18,368 bases of DNA from JBBCJT01 sp037190665 (GTDB lineage: Bacteria > Pseudomonadota > Alphaproteobacteria > Acetobacterales > Acetobacteraceae). Position 1 is the stretch's first letter. Each line of letters begins with the position of its first letter. Under the pieces are notes generated by a model. The model worked only from the letters and a program-made list of their open reading frames with translations. It did no database searches and had not been told where the DNA came from. The stretch covers positions 1 to 18,368 of the forward strand of contig JBBCJT010000221.1 in NCBI GenBank assembly GCA_037190665.1, written 5' to 3'. This document shows positions 6,400-12,948 of the stretch, one piece after another. The position numbers and the translations under genes are program-made.

Positions 6400-7925
6400 T
6401 GCGCCGCCGCGCCCTGCTTGCGGGCGCGCTGGCCTTGCCGGCGCTGGCCCAGACCGACCTGCTGCCTGCCCCGCAGACGGTGCGGCAGGATGACTGGATC
6501 GCGCCCGGCTACACGCGGGACGTGCTGATCCGCTGGGGCGACCGGGTGGCATACGGCGCGCCGGTGTGGGAGCCGCGGATGCCCAGCGTCGATGCCGCCT
6601 CCACCCAGTTCGGCTGGGACGGGCGCATCCTCGGCGTGGCGATTCCGCCGGCCGCCACCGACAACGTCCCGCGCGCGGTGCTCGCCGTCGCGCATGCGGA
6701 GGTCTGGCCGGCGATGGCCTTCGCCGGCCCGGACCGCCCCGAGGTCGCGAGCGCGATGCAGGGGGCCAGCCTGCTGAACCTGGAACTGCAGCGGGGCCGG
6801 TGGATCATCGTGGATGGCGGTTTCCAGGCGCGGCGTCTCTGGCTGCGCACGCTGTGCGGCATCTCCGGCCCGGCGGCGGGCGAGGTCGGCCAGTCCGTAC
6901 AGGGGCTGCTGAACGTGCAGGGCGGTTGCGTGACGCCATGGGGCACGCTGCTGCTTGCGGAGGGCGATCCGGCCGGCTGGTTCGGGCGGCTGTCCGCCGT
7001 GCCGGATTTCCCCGGCGGGCGTAAGGCCGTGCAGTTCGGCTGGGTGGCGGAGGTCGATCCGCTCGACCCGCTGGCGCTGCCGGTCAAGCGCACGGCACTT
7101 GGCCGTTTCAGCCATGCGGATACGGCCGCCGCGCTCACCAGCGACGGGCGCGCGGTCGTCTATCTCAGCGAGGGCCGGGCCTTCGGCGGGTTGTACCGCT
7201 TCGTCTCCGCCGGGCCGGCGAAGGACGCGGACGCTCTGGATACGGGCACGCTGTCGGTGGCGCGGATCGACGGCAACGGCCTGCGCTGGGTGCCATTGGG
7301 TGAGGGCGCCCAGGTCGCCACCCCGGACGCCGCGCGCCGGGCCGATGCGGGCGCCTTCGACACGCCGGCCGGCCTCGCCCTCGATCCGCGCGGCGGGCGG
7401 CTGTTCATGGCGTGCAGCGGCAATCCTGCGCGGAGCGCCGGGCAGGTGGACGCCCTCAATCCGCGCGCCGGCAACGCCGCCGGGCATGTGATCGCCATCG
7501 ACATCCCCGGCGGCGACCACACGGCCGAGCGATACGGTGCGCGCGTCCTGGTCCTCGCCGGCCAGCCGCTGGAGGGGGGCACGGTCCTGCCTAACCCGGA
7601 GACGCTCTTCTGCGATGCCGCCGGCCGGCTGTGGGTCGGCACCGATCAGGGCGGGCGCGTCGGCCCGGTGGCGGATGGATTGTATGCCGTCGGTGCCGGC
7701 AGTGCGGCGCCGCTGTATCTAGCCCCTGCCGGGGGCGCGCTCGGCAACGCCGCGATCCTGCCGGACGGCCGCACGATGCTGGCGATGGTGCGCCGGCCCG
7801 GTGCGGTGGCCGGGGCGAATTTCGACCGGCCGGCCACGCGCTGGCCGCAGCTTCAGCCGAATGTCCCGCCGCGCACGACGCTGATCTCCATCGCCCGCAG
7901 CATCGGTGGGCCGCCGGGAGGATAG
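6399..7925 (+). CDS. PhoX-like (DUF839) secreted protein with Tat-type signal
   Basis: 508 residues. The N-terminus MRRRALLAGALALPALA is a twin-arginine-like signal with probable cleavage near ALA-QT. PhoX/DUF839 landmarks are FGWDG at 71-75, GGCVTPWGT at 175-183, an EGRAFGGLYRFVS strand near 258-270, NPRAGN at 354-359 followed by GHVIAIDIPGGDH, and a late FCDAAGRLWVGTDQGG blade. PhoX enzymes are periplasmic Ca/Fe alkaline phosphatases with a beta-propeller fold. This copy is divergent, because the usual NHE, CAGG...CEE and RPED metal-binding stretches read AHAE, QGGC...AEG and TPAG. It may have lost phosphatase activity or use other metals. It starts on the last base of the BisC-like stop codon, so the two are probably translationally coupled. 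Confidence 0.75.
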   Translation: MRRRALLAGALALPALAQTDLLPAPQTVRQDDWIAPGYTRDVLIRWGDRVAYGAPVWEPRMPSVDAASTQFGWDGRILGVAIPPAATDNVPRAVLAVAHAEVWPAMAFAGPDRPEVASAMQGASLLNLELQRGRWIIVDGGFQARRLWLRTLCGISGPAAGEVGQSVQGLLNVQGGCVTPWGTLLLAEGDPAGWFGRLSAVPDFPGGRKAVQFGWVAEVDPLDPLALPVKRTALGRFSHADTAAALTSDGRAVVYLSEGRAFGGLYRFVSAGPAKDADALDTGTLSVARIDGNGLRWVPLGEGAQVATPDAARRADAGAFDTPAGLALDPRGGRLFMACSGNPARSAGQVDALNPRAGNAAGHVIAIDIPGGDHTAERYGARVLVLAGQPLEGGTVLPNPETLFCDAAGRLWVGTDQGGRVGPVADGLYAVGAGSAAPLYLAPAGGALGNAAILPDGRTMLAMVRRPGAVAGANFDRPATRWPQLQPNVPPRTTLISIARSIGGPPGG

Positions 7926-7932
7926 ACGCTGT

Positions 7933-7955
7933 GGGCAGCACGTGCTGCGCTGCCC
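7933..7955. terminator. nested palindrome GCAGCACGTGCTGC, hairpin between PhoX-like and DoxX genes
   Basis: A perfect 14-bp palindrome covers 7935-7948. An alternative 7-bp stem, GGGCAGC (7933-7939) with GCTGCCC (7949-7955), overlaps it. There is no T-run. It could be a terminator for the molybdoenzyme/PhoX unit, or a protein-binding palindrome upstream of the DoxX/amidohydrolase unit. Confidence 0.45.
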
Positions 7956-7979
7956 GCCTCAGCCGAATCGTGAGGTCGC

Positions 7980-8369
7980 ATGTCGTCGCTGAACCGCTTC
8001 TCCCCTTATGCGCTGGCCATGCTGCGCATCGTCGCCGCGCTGCTTTTCATCGAGCACGGCACCCAGAAACTGTTCGGCTTCCCGCCGCGCGCGGGCGGCG
8101 GTGCGGCGCCGGAGCTGTTCTCGCTGATGGGCCTCGCCGGCATCCTCGAACTGGTCGGCGGCGCGCTGGTGCTGGTGGGGATGTTCACGCGGCCCGTCGC
8201 CTTCGTCCTGTCCGGCCAGATGGCGGTCGCCTACTGGATGGCCCACGGGCCGCGCAGCTTCTTCCCGGTGCTGAACGGCGGCGATGCGGCGATCCTGTTC
8301 TGCTTCATCTTCCTCTACATCGCCATCGTCGGGCCGGGCGCCTGCGCGCTCGACAACAAACGGAGCTAA
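7980..8369 (+). CDS. DoxX family inner-membrane protein
   Basis: 129 residues, the usual DoxX length. Four hydrophobic segments are visible: ALAMLRIVAALLFI (about 11-25), LMGLAGILELVGGALVLVGM (about 49-68), AFVLSGQMAVAYWM (about 73-86) and AILFCFIFLYIAIVG (about 103-118). The EHGTQKLFGF turn after helix 1 and the FTRPVA loop are family hallmarks. DoxX proteins sit in the cytoplasmic membrane and are linked to quinone/thiosulfate redox or oxidative-stress complexes in characterised cases; the role here is unknown. TGAGG lies a few bases before ATG 7980. The amidohydrolase gene starts 8 bases after the stop, so the two form an operon. Confidence 0.88.
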   Translation: MSSLNRFSPYALAMLRIVAALLFIEHGTQKLFGFPPRAGGGAAPELFSLMGLAGILELVGGALVLVGMFTRPVAFVLSGQMAVAYWMAHGPRSFFPVLNGGDAAILFCFIFLYIAIVGPGACALDNKRS

Positions 8370-8376
8370 CAAGGCC

Positions 8377-9156
8377 ATGACCGAGGTGCTGTGGGGCCGG
8401 CTGCGCGCCGACCAGCTTCGCGAACTCGCCGCACGCGATGCGCTGGTGGTGGCGACCATCGGCGCGACCGAGCAGCACGGCCCGCACCTGCCGACGCTGA
8501 CCGACCACCGGCTGGTCTCCGAGATCGCCGCCCGCGCGGCGCGGATCGCCGCCGAGCAGGTGCCGGTCGTCGTGCTGCCGGTGCTGCCCTTCGGCCTGTC
8601 TGCGCATCACGTGCCCTATGGCGGCACCATCACGCTCGACCTCGCCGCCTTTCACGCCACCTTCCGCTGCATCCTGCGCAGCCTCACCGCGCAGGGCTTC
8701 CGGCGGCTGTTCGTGCTGAATGGCCATGGCGGCAACACCGAGGCGCTGCGCGTGGTGATCGGCGATCTCAGCCAGGAGTTCCCGGCCGCCACCATCGGCT
8801 GCGCCACCTACTGGGATCTGGCCGCGGACGTGATCGGCGAGATCGCCACCGTGCAGGGCAATGTGCTGCACGCCTGCGAGGTGGAGACGAGCATGGTCTG
8901 GGCGCTGGAGCCGGATCTGGTCGATCCCGAGCGGCTGAAAGGGATCGACGTTCCGGTGGTGCCCGGTGCGTCTGCGATCGCGGGTGCCAATGCCGCCGCG
9001 TATCGCTGGCGCAGCTTCGCGTCGCGCACGCCGAACGGCGTCATCGGCCATCCCTCCGCGGCGTCGGCGGAGAAGGGGGCGCGCTTTCTTGACGCGATCT
9101 CGTCGCGCGTGGCGGAAGCGTTCGCGGATGAGGCGTACTGGTCCGCGCCGACCTGA
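8377..9156 (+). CDS. creatininase superfamily amidohydrolase
   Basis: 259 residues. The N-terminal IGATEQHGPHLPTLTD motif supplies metal ligands Glu32, His34 and Asp43, and NGHGGN gives His117. HACEVETS (165-172) corresponds to the family HAGExETS with Glu168. LPFGLSAHH and PYGGTITL also fit. Members hydrolyse cyclic or linear amides with two divalent metals in the cytoplasm: creatininase, the formylaminopyrimidine deformylase ArfB and the mycofactocin peptidase MftE. True creatininases have GHYEN instead of GHGGN, from memory, so creatinine is not the safe substrate guess. The start at 8377 has AAGG close upstream and follows the doxX stop by 7 bases. It ends before a large hairpin repeat facing pdxJ. 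Confidence 0.87.
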   Translation: MTEVLWGRLRADQLRELAARDALVVATIGATEQHGPHLPTLTDHRLVSEIAARAARIAAEQVPVVVLPVLPFGLSAHHVPYGGTITLDLAAFHATFRCILRSLTAQGFRRLFVLNGHGGNTEALRVVIGDLSQEFPAATIGCATYWDLAADVIGEIATVQGNVLHACEVETSMVWALEPDLVDPERLKGIDVPVVPGASAIAGANAAAYRWRSFASRTPNGVIGHPSAASAEKGARFLDAISSRVAEAFADEAYWSAPT

Positions 9157-9205
9157 GAAGTCGCCTCCATCTCCCGCTTGCGAAGGATCGGCGTCGCGCA
9201 AGTTC

Positions 9206-9349
9206 CCCTCTCCCGCTTGGCGGGAGAGGGAGGGGCCCGCGCCTGCGCGGGAGGGTGAGGGTGCTTACGCGGAGGCGAAACCTCATCGTAGCGCGGGTTG
9301 AATCACCCTCACCCCGGCCCTCTCCCGCAGGGCGGGAGAGGGGTGAGGG
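9206..9349. repeat. multi-hairpin intergenic repeat between convergent genes, likely bidirectional terminator
   Basis: The 207-bp gap 9157-9363 contains four interlocking structures. CCCTCTCCCGC (9206-9216) pairs with GCGGGAGAGGG (9220-9230). CCCGCGC (9236-9242) pairs with GCGCGGG (9245-9251). A second copy of the first hairpin lies at 9318-9328 with 9332-9342. GGGTGAGGGTG (9253-9263) is complementary to CACCCTCACCC (9304-9314), which could close the centre into one cruciform. CCCTCACCCC/GGGGTGAGGG (9306-9315 with 9340-9349) extends the second hairpin. CCCTCACCCC-CTCTCCCGC repeats are widespread between genes of alphaproteobacteria, from general knowledge. Lying between creatininase-like (+) and pdxJ (-), it probably ends both transcripts. 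Confidence 0.75.
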
Positions 9350-9363
9350 GAAGGTGCCTTGGT

Positions 9364-10089
9364 TCAGCCCGGTGCTGCGGACAGGATCGCCTTCATCCGC
9401 GCCACCGCCGCTCCCAGCCCGTCGAACACCGCCTGCGCGATCAGGAAGTGGCCGATGCTGACCTCGACGATCTCGGGGATGCGCGCGACCTGTTCCATCG
9501 TCTCGTAGTCGAGGCCGTGGCCGGCGTGGCAGGCGAGGCCATGCCTCGCGGTCTCTGCCGCCGCCGCGACCAGCCGCGCATACTCGGCCGCCTGCCGTTC
9601 GGGGTGATCGACATAGGTGCCGGTGTGCAGCTCCACGGCCACCGCGCCGATCGCCGCCGCCGCCGCGACCTGCGCCGGATCGGGATCGACGAAGATGGAC
9701 ACGGCTATTCCGGCATCGCGCAATCGCGCGACATAGGCGGCCAGTTCCGGGCCGGCAGCGCGCACGTCGAGTCCGCCTTCCGTGGTCAGTTCCGCCCGCT
9801 TCTCCGGCACCAGACAGCATTGCGGCGGACGCAGCGCGCAGGCGATGGCGACCATCTCCTCCGTCGCCGCCATCTCGAAGTTCAGCGGTGCGCTCACGCC
9901 CTCGCGGATACGGCGGACATCCTCGTCGCGGATGTGGCGGCGGTCCTCGCGCAGATGCACGGTGATCCCGTCCGCACCGGCCGCGATCGCCGCGCGTGCC
10001 GCCTCCAGCGGGTCAGGCCGCGTTCCACCGCGCGCGTTGCGCAGCGTGGCGACGTGATCGACGTTGACCGAAAGCCGGATCGTGCGCAT
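9364..10089 (-). CDS. pdxJ: pyridoxine 5'-phosphate synthase
   Basis: PdxJ, 241 residues, condenses 1-deoxy-D-xylulose 5-phosphate with 3-amino-2-oxopropyl phosphate to pyridoxine 5'-phosphate, the ring-closing step of DXP-dependent vitamin B6 synthesis. The N-terminal LSVNVDHVATLRNARGG is diagnostic. Catalytic residues line up with E. coli: His45 in TVHLREDRRHI, Glu72 in NFEMA and His191 (His193 in E. coli) in HAGHGLDYE. The C-terminal EVSIGHFLIAQAVFDGL is typical. The fold is a cytoplasmic TIM barrel forming an octamer. Its ATG overlaps the upstream dehydrogenase stop by one base (TGATG), so it is coupled to that gene. A hairpin repeat follows it. Confidence 0.97.
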   Translation of the reverse strand: MRTIRLSVNVDHVATLRNARGGTRPDPLEAARAAIAAGADGITVHLREDRRHIRDEDVRRIREGVSAPLNFEMAATEEMVAIACALRPPQCCLVPEKRAELTTEGGLDVRAAGPELAAYVARLRDAGIAVSIFVDPDPAQVAAAAAIGAVAVELHTGTYVDHPERQAAEYARLVAAAAETARHGLACHAGHGLDYETMEQVARIPEIVEVSIGHFLIAQAVFDGLGAAVARMKAILSAAPG

Positions 10090-11051
10090 CAGGCGACCGG
10101 GTACGGCATGGACTTGCCCGCCAGCGCCGCGTCGATGTTATCGAGCGCACGGAACCCCATCGCGTCGCGCGTCACCATGTTCGCGCTGCCCAGATGCGGC
10201 AGCAGCACCACGTTCTCCAGCGCGAGGTAACCCGGGTTCAGCTTCGGCTCGCCGTCGTACACATCGAGCCCCGCAGCGGCGACCTGGCCGGATTTGAGGG
10301 CTGCGATCAGCGCCTCGTCATCCACCGAAGTGCCGCGCGCGGTGTTCACGATCACCACGCCCTTCGGCAGCTTCGCGATGCGTTCCGCATTCAGCCATTT
10401 GCGTGTGCCCTCACCGCCGGGCGCGTGCAGCGACAGCACCTCGCTCGCAGCAAGGAAGCTGTCCTCGTCCTCATGATAGATCGCGCCCGCGGCGAGATCG
10501 TCGGGCAGGCGGCTGCGGTTGCGGTAGTGGACCTCCATCCCCAGGCCACGCGCCATCTTCGCCAGTTCCCGCCCGATGCGCCCCATGCCGAAGATGCCCA
10601 GCCGCTTGCCCGCGACATGCGTGCCGATGAGCTGCGTCGGCGCCCAGCCTGCCCACTGCCCGGCGCGCACGATCCGCTCCGCCTCACCCGCGCGGCGCGC
10701 GGCGGCAAGCATCAGCAGCAGCGCGATCTCCGCGGTCGCCACCGACAGCACATCGGGCGTGTTGCCGACCGGGATGCCGCGCTTCTTCGCCGCCGCGATG
10801 TCCACATGCTCGAAGCCGACGGAGAAGGTCGCGATCGCCTTCACGCTGCCCGGCAGCGCGGCGATCGTCCCCGCGTCCAGCTTCTCGGCCGGCGAGCACA
10901 GGATCGCGTCCGCGCCGTCCGCGTTGCGCAGGATGTCGGCGGCCGTCACCGGAACGTCCTGCTCGTTCTGCCGTACCTCGTAGTCGCGGCGGGCGCGGGC
11001 CTCGGGGGCGGCGGGCAGGCGGCGGGTGATGTACAGGACGGGCCTGGTCAT
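10089..11051 (-). CDS. D-2-hydroxyacid dehydrogenase (glyoxylate/hydroxypyruvate reductase-like), copy B
   Basis: 320 residues of the D-isomer-specific 2-hydroxyacid dehydrogenase family, which interconvert 2-oxo and D-2-hydroxy acids. Visible features are the nucleotide-binding GMGRIG (155-160), catalytic Arg239 in NTARG, Glu268 in VYDGEP and His286 in LLPHLGS. YRNRSRLP after the second nucleotide-domain strand has several Arg instead of an acidic residue, which suggests NADPH, as in glyoxylate/hydroxypyruvate reductases. It lies 7 bp after copy A and overlaps pdxJ by one base, so all three are one operon. Beyond a glyoxylate/hydroxypyruvate role, its position invites the idea that it supplies the 4-phosphoerythronate dehydrogenase step (PdxB) of B6 synthesis. 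Confidence 0.9.
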   Translation of the reverse strand: MTRPVLYITRRLPAAPEARARRDYEVRQNEQDVPVTAADILRNADGADAILCSPAEKLDAGTIAALPGSVKAIATFSVGFEHVDIAAAKKRGIPVGNTPDVLSVATAEIALLLMLAAARRAGEAERIVRAGQWAGWAPTQLIGTHVAGKRLGIFGMGRIGRELAKMARGLGMEVHYRNRSRLPDDLAAGAIYHEDEDSFLAASEVLSLHAPGGEGTRKWLNAERIAKLPKGVVIVNTARGTSVDDEALIAALKSGQVAAAGLDVYDGEPKLNPGYLALENVVLLPHLGSANMVTRDAMGFRALDNIDAALAGKSMPYPVA

Positions 11052-11058
11052 GCGGCGG

Positions 11059-12027
11059 TCACCTCCACAGCGGGTCGATCGGATCGTCGCCGGCGAGCAC
11101 GGCGTCGATGTTGTCGAGCACGCGGAACCCCATGGCGTTGCGGGTCTCCACCGTCGCGCTGCCGGTGTGCGGCGTGAGGAACACGTTCGGCAGGTCGCGG
11201 AAGCGTAGGTCGTAGTCGGGTTCGGACGCGAACACGTCGAGCCCCGCGGCGAACAGATGCCCCGATGTCAGCGCCGCCAGCAGCGCGTCCTCATCCACCA
11301 GCGCGCCGCGCGCCGCGTTCACGAACACCGCGCCCTCCTGCATCGCGGCGAACGCCTTCGCGTCCATCATCTTGCGCGTTTCCGCCATCAGCGGCGCGTG
11401 GATCGAGACGATGTCGGCCTGGCCCAGCATCTCGTACAGGTCCGGCACGAAGGTCGCACCCTGTTCCAGTTCGTCCGGCAGGCGCGCGGCGTCGGTATAC
11501 AGGATCTTCATGTCGAAGCCGCGGGCGCGCTGCGCGACGGCGCGGCCGATGCGCCCCATGCCGACGATGCCCAGCGTCTTGCCGCTGACCTTCACGCCGA
11601 GCATGTCACTGACCGGCCGCCGCCAGCCTTCGCGCATGATGCCCACGTACTCCGCCGCGCGGCGGCAGGCGCCCAGCAGCAGCAGGAAGGCGAGGTCGGC
11701 GGTGCACTCGGTGAGCACTTCCGGCGTGTTGGTCACGATCAGCCCGGCACGCTTCGCTGCGGCCACATCCACATGATCGAAGCCGACGCCGAAGGAACCG
11801 ACGATCTTCACCGATTTCGGCAATGCCGCGATGATATCGGCGCTGAGGGCGAGATTAGTGGCGATCAGGACGGCATCGGCCTTGTGTTCCTTCGCCGCGC
11901 CCACCATCGCCAGTGGCGAGGGGCCGATGCCGGGCCCTGCCGGGAACCACGCCTCGAAATCGCGGCGAATGCGGGCATCCACGTCGCGCGGCATCCGCCG
12001 CGCCACCACAAGCCGTGGCCTTGTCAT
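11059..12027 (-). CDS. D-2-hydroxyacid dehydrogenase, copy A
   Basis: 322 residues, a paralogue of the next gene with the same architecture. GMGRIG lies at 156-161, with Arg240 in NAARG, Glu269 in VFASEP and His287 in LTPHTGS. FGVGFDHVDVAAAKRAGLIVTNTPEVL is the substrate-domain hallmark. The residue after the second nucleotide-domain strand is in LYTDAARLP (Asp179), unlike the Arg-rich loop of copy B, so cofactor preference may differ. Two adjacent ATGs (12028-12030 and 12025-12027) compete as start. The second is better placed behind GGGGAA and is used here. The frame stays open to 12174, but that extension reads into the divergent gene's leader and is Arg/Pro-rich without family character. 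It is the first gene of the leftward operon ending in pdxJ. Confidence 0.9.
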   Translation of the reverse strand: MTRPRLVVARRMPRDVDARIRRDFEAWFPAGPGIGPSPLAMVGAAKEHKADAVLIATNLALSADIIAALPKSVKIVGSFGVGFDHVDVAAAKRAGLIVTNTPEVLTECTADLAFLLLLGACRRAAEYVGIMREGWRRPVSDMLGVKVSGKTLGIVGMGRIGRAVAQRARGFDMKILYTDAARLPDELEQGATFVPDLYEMLGQADIVSIHAPLMAETRKMMDAKAFAAMQEGAVFVNAARGALVDEDALLAALTSGHLFAAGLDVFASEPDYDLRFRDLPNVFLTPHTGSATVETRNAMGFRVLDNIDAVLAGDDPIDPLWR

Positions 12028-12120
12028 CATCTTCCCCGATCGGTGCGGGCGGATCATGGGCCGGCGGGGCGGCTTGCGAAAGAGGGCCGCGCGCGGCAGC
12101 GTCGCCCGCAGATGACAAGG
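12019..12120. promoter_or_regulatory. divergent promoter region bracketed by a 10-bp inverted repeat
   Basis: CCTTGTCATC at 12019-12028 is the exact reverse complement of GATGACAAGG at 12111-12120. One arm covers the start codon(s) of the leftward dehydrogenase, and the other carries the AAGG Shine-Dalgarno of the rightward SDR. The 82 bp between hold the promoters for both directions. The repeat may be a shared operator or 5'-leader element, or chance. Confidence 0.3.
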
Positions 12121-12128
12121 GGCTGGAC

Positions 12129-12887
12129 ATGGATCTCGGGCTGACGGGCAAGCGCGCGCTGGTGATGGGCGCATCGAAGGGACTGGGCCGTGCGATCGCC
12201 GACGCGCTCGCGGCGGAGGGCGCGAAGCTCGCCGTCACGGCGCGCACCACCGCCGCCCTTGCGGGCGCGCCCGGCCACGCGATCGCGGCGGATGTGAGCG
12301 AGCCCGAGTCGATGGACGCGCTGGCCGACGCGGCCATCGCCGCGCTGGGCGGGGTGGATATCGTGGTGCTCAACCATGGCGGACCGCCGCCGGGTCTGGC
12401 GAGCGAGCTCGATCCCGCCGTCCTGCCGGCCTGGTTCGCCAGGATGGTGGTCTCCCCCGTGCGGCTGGCGACGCGGCTGCTGCCGGCGATGCGCCAGCGC
12501 AAATGGGGGCGCATCATCACCGTGGGCTCCTCGGGCATGGTGCAGCCTCTGCCCGCCATGGTGCTGTCCAACATGCTGCGGGCGTCCATCGTCGGCTGGA
12601 ACAAGACGCTGTCGGCCGAGGTCGCGGGCGACGGCGTGACCTGCAACATCATCGCCCCCGGCTCGATCCGGACGGACCGGCTGGTGGAGCTGGCCTCCGC
12701 GCGGGCCGCGCGCCAGGGCGTGGAGCCGGGCGCGATGCTGGCGCAGCAGGAGGCCGCGATGCCCGCGGGCCGGTTCGGGCGGCCCGAGGAGTTCGGCGCA
12801 GCGGCCGCGTTCCTGGCCTCGGAGCGGGCGGCCTACATTTCCGGCGTGATCTTCCGGGTGGACGGAGCGAACACGCGGGCGATGTGA
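12129..12887 (+). CDS. SDR family protein with altered active site
   Basis: 252 residues. The Rossmann start ALVMGASKGLG (cofactor loop 14-20) and the overall length show a short-chain dehydrogenase fold. C-terminal SGVIFRVDGANTRAM matches the FabG-like end. The catalytic YxxxK is absent. Aligning AGVIGL of ordinary SDRs with ASIVGW here puts Ser147 at the Tyr position and Arg151 at the Lys position (SNMLR for YSASK). Ser134/Ser135 in VGSSG remain, and NNAG reads NHGG followed by PPPG. From memory, a known SDR branch with QPxxxLxLSNxLR looks like this, so the change is inherited rather than a sequencing error. ATG 12129 follows AAGGGG by about 8 bases. The role could be an unusual reductase, hydratase or isomerase. 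hyuA follows 61 bp downstream. Confidence 0.85.
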   Translation: MDLGLTGKRALVMGASKGLGRAIADALAAEGAKLAVTARTTAALAGAPGHAIAADVSEPESMDALADAAIAALGGVDIVVLNHGGPPPGLASELDPAVLPAWFARMVVSPVRLATRLLPAMRQRKWGRIITVGSSGMVQPLPAMVLSNMLRASIVGWNKTLSAEVAGDGVTCNIIAPGSIRTDRLVELASARAARQGVEPGAMLAQQEAAMPAGRFGRPEEFGAAAAFLASERAAYISGVIFRVDGANTRAM

Positions 12888-12948
12888 AGATCGTCCTTGC
12901 GACACGCCACCTTGCCGTCCTGTGAGGTGACGGGCTAACCGACCGGCC

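Noticed and set aside
2647..6552. A 1301-codon open frame on the minus strand opposite the unknown gene and the molybdoenzyme gene.
   Set aside because: It is antisense to two convincing genes, is extremely rich in Arg, Ala, Gly and His, and shows no domain. In such GC-rich coding DNA, stop codons are rare in this antisense frame.
6012..7520. A 502-codon minus-strand frame opposite the end of the molybdoenzyme gene and most of the PhoX-like gene.
   Set aside because: Shadow of the real plus-strand genes; low-complexity composition and no ribosome site.
9206..9349. Repeated hairpins considered as a CRISPR array or transposon ends.
   Set aside because: Only two copies, with no regular spacers, no cas genes, no transposase and no flanking target duplication. 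A dispersed intergenic repeat explains them better.
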